This document shows, in pieces, positions 54,860 to 64,000 of a stretch of DNA of 64,000 nt. The translations under genes and the position numbers were made by a program. Source of the stretch: Triticum aestivum (taxonomy: Eukaryota > Streptophyta > Magnoliopsida > Poales > Poaceae); assembly GCF_018294505.1 (NCBI RefSeq), contig NC_057811.1, positions 27,538,473 through 27,602,472 on the forward strand. The letters are read 5' to 3'. The notes beneath the pieces are model-generated. The model worked only from the letters and a program-made list of their open reading frames with translations, was not told the origin of the DNA and ran no database searches. Each line of letters starts with the position of its first letter. Positions within the stretch are counted from its first letter, which is position 1.

Positions 54860-55620
54860 AATGGCGCATCAGACATGTGATGGCGCATCACAACCACAGT
54901 ACGCCACTAGTAATAAAAAAAATTTTTTTTTTTCTAAACTACTAATGGCGCACCGTGTGTGTGGTGCGCCATTACTAGTTGAACTAGTAATGGCGCACCA
55001 CTCCCACGGTGCGCCATTAGTAACTTGCCCCAAAAATTCCACCGAATGCACCCCCGGACCGTCTTTTCAGTTTTAGAAAAAATAAAAGAAAATAATGGAA
55101 ATGTCAAAAAAAATAAAAGAAAATAAGTTTTCCATGTCATATGTGGTCTACTTGTTGGGAAAATTACAAATATGAATTTCGACTTTATTTGCAAAATCTC
55201 TCTGGAATTTGTAAAATGGGCATAACTTTTGCCTACGAACTCGGATTAAAAAGTTTTTTATATGAAAAATCATCTACTCAAAAAGATACATCCGAATTTA
55301 ACTGGGGAACCCCGTTAAACATTTTCAGAATCCTCAAAAACCTAACAGAAAAAAGTTACGGGGCTTTTAAGATCCGGAGAGGCAAAAAATTCAAAAAAAA
55401 ACAAACTCAGTAATGGCGCACCTGCCCATGGTGCGCCATTACTATCTTCCCGCCTTCAAAATTCAAACTATATTAAAAAAAAGTTAGTAATGGCGCACCT
55501 GCCCACGGTGCGCCATTACTATCTTCCCGCCTTCAAAATTCAGAATAAATCAAAAAAATTAAAAAAAAGTTAGTAATGGCGCACCTGCCCACGATGCGCC
55601 ATTACTATGCCGTATATATG
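54860..55620. repeat. CACTA left subterminal array (inverted 12-mers)
   Basis: Pairs of (A)TAATGGCGCACC and GGTGCGCCATTA separated by 6-10 bases recur at about 54946, 54988, 55411, 55488 and 55572; each pair can form a short hairpin. The stretch 55020-55410 between them is AT-rich and non-coding. Confidence 0.85.
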
Positions 55621-55772
55621 GCTGGGCGGGGTCCTCTCCTCCTTACCTCTTCATTGTTCTCCTCCACTCCACCTCTCCTCCTTACCTCTTCATTGTTCTC
55701 CTCCACTTCATCTCCCCTTCTCTCCTCCACCATACTCCCCGCCTCCTCTCCGGCGACCTCCTCCTCCTCCTC

Positions 55773-56074
55773 NNNNNNNNNNNNNNNNNNNNNNNNNNNN
55801 NNNNNNNNNNNNNNNNNNNNNNNNNNNNNNNNNNNNNNNNNNNNNNNNNNNNNNNNNNNNNNNNNNNNNNNNNNNNNNNNNNNNNNNNNNNNNNNNNNNN
55901 NNNNNNNNNNNNNNNNNNNNNNNNNNNNNNNNNNNNNNNNNNNNNNNNNNNNNNNNNNNNNNNNNNNNNNNNNNNNNNNNNNNNNNNNNNNNNNNNNNNN
56001 NNNNNNNNNNNNNNNNNNNNNNNNNNNNNNNNNNNNNNNNNNNNNNNNNNNNNNNNNNNNNNNNNNNNNNNNNN
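55773..56074. other. Assembly gap (N run) in CACTA
   Basis: 302 unknown bases within a (CTCCTC)-rich tract. Confidence 0.99.
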
Positions 56075-56399
56075 GTGATCTCCTCCTCCCTCCTCTCCGG
56101 TGAGCTCCTCCTCTCCTCTCCTCTCCTCCCCTCCCCTCATGGTTTCTCCTTCCTCCTCTCCGATGCTCCGGTGAACTCCTCTCCGGCGACCTCCTCCTCC
56201 TCTCCGGCGACGTAGGTGAGCGCCTCTCCAGTGACCTCCTCCTCCTCCTCTCTGTTGACCTCGGCCCTCCTCTCCGGCGAACTCCTCTCCGGCAAAAGAA
56301 CATGGCAAAAGAACGTACAAGATCCAAAAACGAGAACAAAATTTGAAAAAATATCGTGCAAAAAAACAAGCAAAAAATGGGCAAAAAATCGCGATCCAG

Positions 56400-56660
56400 A
56401 TCTAAATTCAAAATTCAAAAATAGCAATGGCGCATCACCCCACAGTGCGCCATTAGTATGGCAAAGCACATGTGTAAATATCGCCCCCTGGAAGGCACAC
56501 TAATGACGCATGTTGGTCTATTCTAATGGCGCACGGCGTGATGCGCCATTAGTATACCAGATACTAATGGCACACCAGTGGTGCGCCATTAGTATTTAAT
56601 ACTAGTGGCGCACCAGTAGTGCGCCATTAGTAGGCAAAACTGGTGTGCCACTAATAGGCC
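56400..56660. repeat. CACTA right subterminal array
   Basis: The same 12-mer pairs as on the left at about 56424, 56524, 56564 and 56604, mirror-arranged toward the right terminus. Confidence 0.85.
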
Positions 56661-56677
56661 TTTTCCTAGTAGTGATT

Positions 56678-57324
56678 GCCGACTAACGAGGCACACCGGC
56701 CACCTTGCCATCTTCCCCCCCACGTGGTGAGCCTCCAACAATCAGTCATAGTTTTTGTTTTTGGCAACGGTGCTCAGCAAATCTACATCATCGTCGGCAT
56801 GCCAAAAGGTGATACCCCGAGACTACAACATGTACCGATAACTCGAATGTGATATCCTACACACAGGTGAGCACTGCGTTCCTGATGTATCCCAAGCTCA
56901 CAAATTGGTTACATTTTTGGTCCATGTCCAAATAATAGTCAAAACATAGCAACAAATTTCAGCATCCCTTGTTTCCTTTTTTCATCTCTCACATTACTCA
57001 CTTTTGTCTGTGCGAGACTACCTTTTATAACATTGCTGGGCTGGGTGTGCTTACTGTTGGGCTGAGATCAAAAAATAATAATTGCAAGTGATTTCTGTTC
57101 ACTGGTTGGCGATATGGCAGAGAGCACATGGTCGATCGCTTATTTTCCCTTATAAAGTCTTGTGCAAGTAGGTATGTTTTTTTTGTGGTAAAGATCGCGT
57201 CTAAAGAAAGTCTTTAGTTATCCTCGACAGTTGAAATTTCACGCACTAGAATCACTACTCATCAAACACAACTATAAAACTGAAAGAAACTCAGTTAGAG
57301 GCTCATCAAATTAACTGATGTATG
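56678..57324. other. Intergenic stretch without recognised features
   Basis: About 650 bases of mixed composition between the CACTA element and the last Copia element. No ORF, no terminal repeats; possibly older host DNA or an unrecognised repeat. Confidence 0.4.
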
Positions 57325-59040
57325 TGAAGGAAATATGCCCTAAAGCCAATAATAAAGCTGTTATTTATATTTCCTTATATTATGATAAATGTTTATTATT
57401 CATGATAGAATTGTATTAACCGGAAACTTAGTACATGTGTGAATACATAGACAAACAGAGTGTCACTAGTATGCCTCTAGTTGACTAGCTCGTTGAATCA
57501 AAGAGGGTTAAGTTTCCTAGCCATAGACATGAGTTGTCATTTGATTAACGGGATCACATCATTAGAGAATGATGTGATTGACATGACCCATCCGTTAGCT
57601 TAGTACGATGATCGTTCAGTTTGTTGATATTGCTTTCTTCATGACTTATACATGTTCCTATGACTATGAGATTATGCAACTCCCGAATACCGGAGGAACA
57701 CTTAGTGTGCTATCAAACGTCACAACGTAACTGGGTGATTACAAAGATGCTCTACAGGTGTATCCGATGGTGTTTGTTGAGTTGGCATAGATCAAGATTA
57801 GGATTTGTCACTCCGAGTATCGGAGAGGTATCTCTGGGCCCTCTCGGTAATGCACATCACTATAAGCCTTGCAAGCAATGTGACTAATATGTTAGTTGCG
57901 GGATGATGCATTACGGAACGAGTAAAGAGACTTGCCGGTAACAAGATTGAACTAGGTATTGAGATACCGACGATCGAATCTCGGGCAAGTAACATACCGA
58001 TGAAAAAGGAAACAATGTATGTTGTTATGCGGTTTGACCGATAAAGATCTTCGTAGAATATGTAGGAACCAATATGAGCATCCAGGTTCCGCTATTGGTT
58101 ATTGACCGGAGACGAGTCTCGGTCATGTCTACATAGTTACCCGTAGGGTCCGCACGCTTAACGTTCGGTGACAATCGGTATTATGAGTTTATGTGTTTTT
58201 GATGTACCGAATGTAGTTTGGAGTCCCGGATGTGATCACGGACATGACGAGGAGTATCGAAACGGTCGAGACATAAAGATCGATATATTGGACGGCTATG
58301 TTCGGACACCGGAAGTGTTTCGAGAGGTTTCGGATAAAACTGGAGTGCCGGAGGGTTATCAGGATCCCCGGGGGAACTAATGGGCCTTAGTGGAGAGAGA
58401 GAGGGGCAGCCAGGGCAGGCCGCGCGCCCCTCCCCCTTGAGTCCGAATAGGACAAGGAAGGGGGCGCCCCCCTTTCCTTTCCCCCTCTCCCTCTCCTTCC
58501 TTCCCCCTCTCTCCCTTTTGGTGGAAACCTACTAGGACTTGGAGTCCTAGTAGGATTCCCCTCTTGGGGGCGCGCCAAGGAGGGCGGCCGGCCTCCCCCT
58601 CCCTCCTTTATATACGTGGGGAGGAGGCACCCTAGAAGACACAAGTTGATTGTTTAGCCGTGTGCGGTGCCCCCCTCCACAGATTTCCACCTTGGTCATA
58701 TCGTTGTAGTGCTTAGGCGAAGCCCTGCGTCAGTAACTTCATCATCACCGTCATCACACCGTCGTGCTGACGAAGCTCTCCCTCGACATTCAACTGGATC
58801 TAGAGTTCGTGGGACGTCACCGAGCTGAACGTGTGCAGATCGCGGAGGTGCCAAACTTTCGATACTAGGATCGGTCGGATCGTGAAGACGTACGACTACA
58901 TCAACCGCGTTGTCATAATGCTTCCGCTTTCGGTCTACGAGGGTACGTGGACAACACTCTCCCCTCTCGTTGCTATGCATCACCTAGATGGGCCTAGCGT
59001 GTGCGTAGGAATTTTTTTAAAATTACTGCGTTCCCCAACA
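57325..59040 (+). repeat. WIS/Angela-type 5' LTR (1716 bp)
   Basis: Begins TGAAGGAAATATGCCCTAAA and ends GTTCCCCAACA. TATA box (TTTATATA) at 58607-58614. The start could be two bases earlier (TGTGAAGG); TGAAGG is preferred because the related family starts there. Confidence 0.9.
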
Positions 59041-59041
59041 G

Positions 59042-59057
59042 TGGTATCAAAGCCAGG
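59042..59057 (+). other. WIS/Angela-type primer binding site
   Basis: TGGTATCAAAGCCAGG one base after the LTR, close to the initiator-Met tRNA complement. Confidence 0.9.
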
Positions 59058-60273
59058 TCTATGCGTAGATGTTATATGCACAAGTAGAACAGAAAGAGTT
59101 GTGGGCGATAAAAGTCATACTGCTTACCAGCATGTCACACTTTGATTCGGCGGTATTGTTGGATGAAGCGGCCCGGACCGACATTACGCGTACGCTTACG
59201 CGAGACTGGTTCTACCGACGTGCTTTGCACACAGGTGGCTGGCGGGTGTCATTTTCTCCAACTTTAGTTGAACTGAGTGTGACTACCTCCGGTTCTTGAG
59301 AAGGTTAAACCAGCACTAACTTGACGAACTATCGTTGTGGTTTTGATGCGTAGGTAAGAACGGTTCTTGCTCAGCCCGTAGCAGCCACGTAAAACTTGCA
59401 ACAACAAAGTAGAGGACGTCTAACTTGTTTTTGCAGGGCATGTTGTGATGTGATATGGTCAAGGCATGATGCTATATTTTATTGTATGAGATGATCATGT
59501 TTTGTAACTGAGTTATCGGCAACTGGCAGGAGCCATATGGTTGTTGCTTTATTGTATGCAATGCAATCGCCATGTAATTGCTTTACTTTATCACTAAGCG
59601 GTAGCGATAGTCATAGAAGCAATAGTTGGCGAGATGACAACGATGCTACGATGGAGATCAAGGTGTCGCGCCGGTGACGATGGTGATCATGACGGTGCTT
59701 CGGAGATGGAGACCAGAAGCACAAGATGATGATGGCCATATCATATCACTTATATTGATTGCATGTGATGTTTATCCTTTATGCATCTTATTTTGCTTTG
59801 ATTGACGGTAGCATTATAAGATGATCTCTCACTAAATTTCAAGGTACAGCTGTTCTCCCTGAGTATGCACCATTACGAAAGTTTGTCGTGCCGAGACACC
59901 ACGTGATGATCGGGTGTGATAAACTCTACGTTCACATACAACGGGTGCAAGCCAATTTTGCACACGCAGAATACTCGGGTTAAACTTGACGAGCCTAGCA
60001 TATGTAGATATGGCCTCGGAACACTGAGACCGAAAGGTCGAGTGTGAATCATATAGTAGATATGATCAACATAGTGATGTTCACCATTGAAAACTAATCC
60101 ATCTCACGTGATGATCGGACATGGTTTAGTTGATTTGGATCACGTGATCACTTAGATGATTAGAGGGATGTCTATCTAAGTGGGAGTTCTTAAGTAATAT
60201 GATTAATTGAACTTCAATTTATCATGAACTTAGTACATGATAGTATTTTGCATGTCTATGTTGTTGTAGATCA
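59058..60273 (+). other. WIS/Angela-type untranslated leader
   Basis: About 1.2 kb without a real ORF, similar in sequence and length to 34331-35572. Confidence 0.8.
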
Positions 60274-63200
60274 ATGGCCCGTGCTACTGTTCCTTTGAAT
60301 TTTAATGCGTTCCTAGAGAAAGCTAAGTTGAAAGATGATGGTAGCAATTACACGGACTGGGTCCGTAACTTGAGGATTATCCTCATTGCTGCATATAAGA
60401 ATTACATCCTGGAAGCACCGCTAGGTGTACCACCCGCGTCGGCAACTGCGGACATTGTGAATGCCTGGCAGTCGCGTGTTGATGACTACTCAATAGTTCA
60501 GTGTGCCATGCTTTAGGGCTTAGAACCGGGACTTCAACGTCGTTTTGAATGTCATGGAGCATATGAGATGTTCCAGGAGTTGAAGTTAATATTTCAAGCA
60601 AATGCCCGGATTGAGAGATATGAAGTCTCCAATAAGTTCTACAGCTGTAAAATGGAGGAGAATAGTTATGTCAGTGAACATATACTCAGAATTTCTGGGT
60701 ACCACAACCACTTGACTCAGCTGGGAGTTAATCTTCCTGATGATAGTGTCATTGATAGAGTTCTTCAATCACTGCCACCAAGCTACAAGAGCTTCGTGAT
60801 GAACTATAATATGCAAGGGATGGATCAGACAATACCCGAGCTCTTCGCAATGCTAAAGGCTGCGGAGGTAGAAATCAAGAAGGAGCATCAAGTGTTGATG
60901 GTCAACAAGACCACCAATTTCAAGAAAAAGGGTAAAGGGAAGAAGGGGAACTTCAAGAAGAATGGCAAGCAAGTTGCTGCTCAAGTGAAGAAGCCCAAGT
61001 CTGGACCTAAGCCTGAGACTGAGTGCTTCTACTGCAAAGGGACTAGTCACTGGAAGCAGAACTGCCCCAAGTATTTGGCGGATAAGAAGGATGGCAAGGT
61101 GAACAAAGGTATATATGATATACATGCTATTGATGTGTACATTACTAATGCTCGAAGTAGTGCCTGGGTATTTGATACTAGTTCTGTTGCTAATATTTGC
61201 AACTCGAAACAGGGACTACGGATTAAGCGAAGATTGGCTAAGGACGAGGTGACGATGCGCGTGGGAAATGGTTCCAAAGTTGATGTGATCGCGGTCGGCA
61301 CGCTACCTCTACATCTACCTTTGGGATTAGTTTTAGACCTGAATAATTATTATTTGGTGCCAGTGTTAAGCATGAACATTATATCTGGATGTTGTTTGAT
61401 GCGAGACGATTATTCATTTAAATCCGAGAATAATTGTTGTTCTATTTATACGAGTAATATCTTTTATGGTCATGCACCCTTGAAGAGTGGTCTATTTTTG
61501 TTGAATCTCGATAGTAGTGACACACATATTCATAATATTGAAGCCAAAAGATGCAGAGTTGATAATGATAGTGCAACTTATTTGTGGCACTGCCGTTTGG
61601 GTCATATTGGTGTAAAGCGCATGAAGAAACTTCATTCTGATGGACTTTTGGAATCACATGATTATGAACCACTTGGTACTTGCAAACCATGCCTCATGGG
61701 CAAGATGACTCAAACTCTGTTCTCCGGAACAATGGAGCGAGCAACAGATTTATTGGAAATCATACATACCGATGTATGTGGTCCAATGAACATTGAGGCT
61801 CGCGACGGGTATCGTTATTTTCTGACCTTCACAGATGATTTGAGCAGATATGGGTATATCTACTTGATGAAACATAAGTCTAAAACATTTGAAAAGTTCA
61901 AAGAATTTCAGAGTGAAGTGGAAAATCATCGTAACAAGAAAATAAAGTTTCTGCGATCTGATCGTGGAGGAGAATATTTGAGTTATGAGTTTGGTCTTCA
62001 TTTGAAACAATGCGGAATAGTTTTGCAACTCAAGCCACCTGGAACACCATAGCGTAATGGTGTGTCCGAACGTCGTAATCGTACTTTACTAGATATGGTG
62101 CGATCTATGATGTCTCTTACTGATTTACCGCTATCGTTTTGGGGTTATGCTTTAGAGACAGCTGCATTCACGTTAAATAGGGCACCATCTAAATCCGTTG
62201 AGACGACACCTTATGAACTGTGGTTTGGCAAGAAACCCAAGTTGTCGTTTCTTAAAGTTTGGGGCTGCGATGCTTATGTGAAAAAGCTTCAACCTGATAA
62301 GCTCGAACCCAAATCGGAGAAATGTGTCTTCATAGGATACCCAAAGGGGGCTGTTGGGTACACCTTCTATCACATATCTGAAGGCAAGACATTCGTTGCT
62401 AAGAATGGATCCTTTCTAGAGAAGGAGTTTCTCTCGAAAGAAGTGAGTGGGAGGAAAGTGGAACTTGATGAGGTAACTGTACATGCGCCCTTATTGGAAA
62501 GTAGTACATCACAGAAGTTAGTTCCAGTGATTCCTACACCAACTAGTGAGGAAGCTAATGATGATGATCATGAAACTTCTGATCAAGTTACTACCGAACC
62601 TCGTAGGTCAACCAGAGTAAGATCCGCACCAGAGTGGTACTGTAATCCTGTTGTGGAGGTCATGTTACTTGACCATAACGAACCTACGAACTATGAGGAA
62701 GCGGTGCTGAGCCCAGATACCGCGAAATGGCTTGAGGCCATGAAATCTGAGATGGGATCTATGTATGAGAACAAAGTGTGGACTTTGGTTGACTTGCCCG
62801 ATGATCGGCAAGCCATCGAGAATAAATGGATCTTCAAGAAGAAGACCGATGCTGGCGGTAATGTTACTGTCTATAAAGCTCGCCTTGTTGCAAAAGGTTT
62901 TCGACAAGTTCAAGGAGTTGACTACGATGAGACATTCTCAGCCGTAGCGATGCTTAAGTCTGTCCGGATCATGTTTGCAATTACTGCATTTTATGATTAT
63001 GAAATTTGGCAAATGGATGTAAAGACTGCATTCCTGAATGGATTTTTGGAAGAAGAGTTGTATATGATGCGACCCGAAGGTTTTATCAATCCAAAGGATA
63101 CTAACAAAGTGTGCAAGCTCCAGCGATCCATTTATGGACTGCTGCAAGCATCTCGGAGTTGGAATAGACGTTTTGATAGTGTGATCAAAGCATATGGTTT

Positions 63201-64000
63201 TATACAGACTTTTGGAGAGGCATGTATTTACAAGAAAGTGAGTGGGAGCTCTGTAGCTTTTCTAATATTATATGTGGATGACATATTGTTGATTGGAAAT
63301 GATATAGAATTTCTGGATAGCATAAAAGGATACTTGAATAAGAGTTTTTCAATGAAAGACCTCGGTGAAGCTGCTTATATATTGGGCATCAAGATCTATA
63401 GAGATAGATCAAGATGCTTAATTGGACTTTCACAAAGCACATACCTTGATAAAGTTTTGAAGAAGTTCAAAATGGATCAAGCAAAGTAAGGGTTCTTGCC
63501 TATGTTACAAGTTGTGAAGTTGAGTCAGACTCAATGCCCGACCACTGCAGAAGATAGAGAGAAAATGAAAGTCATTCCCTATGCTTCAGCCATAGGTTCT
63601 ATCATGTATGCAATGCTGTGTACCAGACCTGATGTGTGCCTTGCTATTAGTTTAGCAGGGAGGTACCAAAGTAATCCAAGAGTGGATCACTGGACAGCGG
63701 TCAAGAACATCCTGAAATACCTGAAAAGGACTAAGGATATGTTTCTCGTTTATGGAGGTGAAAAAGAGCTCGTCGTAAATGCTTACGTCGATGCAAGCTT
63801 TGACACTGATCCGGATGACTCTAAGTCACAAACCGGATACATATTTATATTGAACGGTGGAGCTGTAAGTTGGTGCAGTTCTAAGCAAAGCGTCGTGGCG
63901 GGATCTACGTGTGAAGCGGAGTACATAGCTGCTTCGGAAGCAGCAAATGAAGGAGTCTGGATGAAGGAGTACATATCCGATCTAGGTGTCATACCTAGTG
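60274..64000 (+). pseudogene. WIS/Angela-type gag-pol, three stops, 3' end outside window
   Basis: ATG at 60274. One frame (1) runs to the window end with stops at 60514-60516 (TAG, gag), 62050-62052 (TAG, integrase) and 63487-63489 (TAA, RT). Gag has 'TDWVRNLRIIL' and a CCHC knuckle (C-x2-C-x4-H-x4-C, about 61027-61070). Protease has D-T-S, the usual glycine being replaced. Integrase has 'HTDVCGPM', 'SDRGGEY' and, after the stop, 'GVSERRNR'. RT has Y-V-D-D at 63271-63282. RNase H begins at about 63785 with 'YVDASFDTD' and runs to the edge. No frameshift was found, so it is less decayed than the Angela copy, but not functional as read. Confidence 0.95.

Larger units (their letters stand above)
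54823..56674. mobile_element. Non-autonomous CACTA transposon, complete with TSD ATT
   Basis: Left end CACTACTAGGAAAAAGG at 54823; right end is the reverse complement CCTTTTCCTAGTAGTG ending 56674; ATT is duplicated at 54820-54822 and 56675-56677. Both subterminal regions hold many units of TAATGGCGCACC and their complement GGTGCGCCATTA, the expected transposase-binding array. The middle is a C/T-rich tract with an N run (55773-56074). There is no transposase. The ORFs in the C/T tract are low-complexity. Confidence 0.95.
57325..64000 (+). mobile_element. WIS/Angela-type Copia retrotransposon, cut by the window end
   Basis: 5' LTR, PBS, leader, gag, protease, integrase, RT and most of RNase H are present. 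The 3' LTR lies beyond 64000. Its coding part is closely similar to the Angela element at 32601-41290, but its LTR is clearly diverged, so it is a separate subfamily. Three in-frame stops were found; otherwise the reading frame is continuous. Confidence 0.95.

Noticed and set aside
55605..56411. 268-aa ORF across the N run on the minus strand
   Set aside because: About 100 residues are unknown bases and the rest is Arg/Glu-rich translation of a C/T-rich tract.
1..64000. tRNA, rRNA, CRISPR, prokaryotic operons, viral genome
   Set aside because: None seen. tRNA-like stretches are only primer binding sites next to LTRs, and repeats are transposon-derived.

Overview
This window is plant nuclear DNA, almost certainly from wheat or a close Triticeae relative (Triticum/Aegilops). 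The evidence is the LTR and coding signatures of Angela/WIS/BARE-type Copia elements, an Athila-type element resembling Sabrina/WHAM, Triticeae CACTA transposons, a Stowaway MITE, and almost no host genes. Everything here is transposon biology except one short gene at the left edge. No rRNA, tRNA, CRISPR, prokaryotic operon or viral genome is visible. Family names come from recognised sequence signatures, not from a database search.

Layout. 1-1.3 kb: an intact single-exon gene on the minus strand for a WRN-like (DEDDy) 3'-5' exonuclease-domain protein, with an inverted repeat upstream of it and a Stowaway MITE at 1619-1699. About 3.5-7.99 kb: GC-rich, internally duplicated DNA with several tandem arrays, ending at 7990 in a CACTA terminus; the matching left end is not in the window. 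7994-9102 plus 26861-26937: one LTR copy (minus orientation), split by a complete Tat-lineage Gypsy element (9103-26855, TSD TCTCA). That Gypsy element is itself interrupted in its integrase gene by a ~4 kb solo LTR (15650-19627, TSD TCCAT). 26938-49879: a second, minus-strand Tat-like element with gag and protease but no visible reverse transcriptase or integrase. It is split by an Athila-like element (29210-45273, TSD GTGCT), which is split in turn by an Angela Copia element (32601-41290, TSD GAAAG). 49880-54571: the 5' part of a minus-strand Copia element cut off in its RT/RNase H region by the second Tat-like element. 54823-56674: a complete non-autonomous CACTA (TSD ATT). 57325-64000: a WIS/Angela-type Copia element running off the right edge.

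How the parts relate. Four target-site duplications and one exactly recoverable reading frame give a firm order of insertion. The right-hand nest is Copia (oldest), then Tat-like 2, then Athila-like, then Angela. The left-hand nest is the minus-strand LTR, then Tat 1, then the solo LTR. All long pol genes are broken, mostly by single nonsense codons, many of which look like CAG to TAG changes (a CHG methylation context). The most interesting biology is the spliced antisense gene carried near the 3' end of both Tat-type elements; in Tat 1 it has its own apparent TATA promoter.

Limits: four N runs (17266-17553, 25838-26081, 31285-31600, 55773-56074) hide sequence. The N run in the Tat 1 3' LTR appears to be mis-sized.
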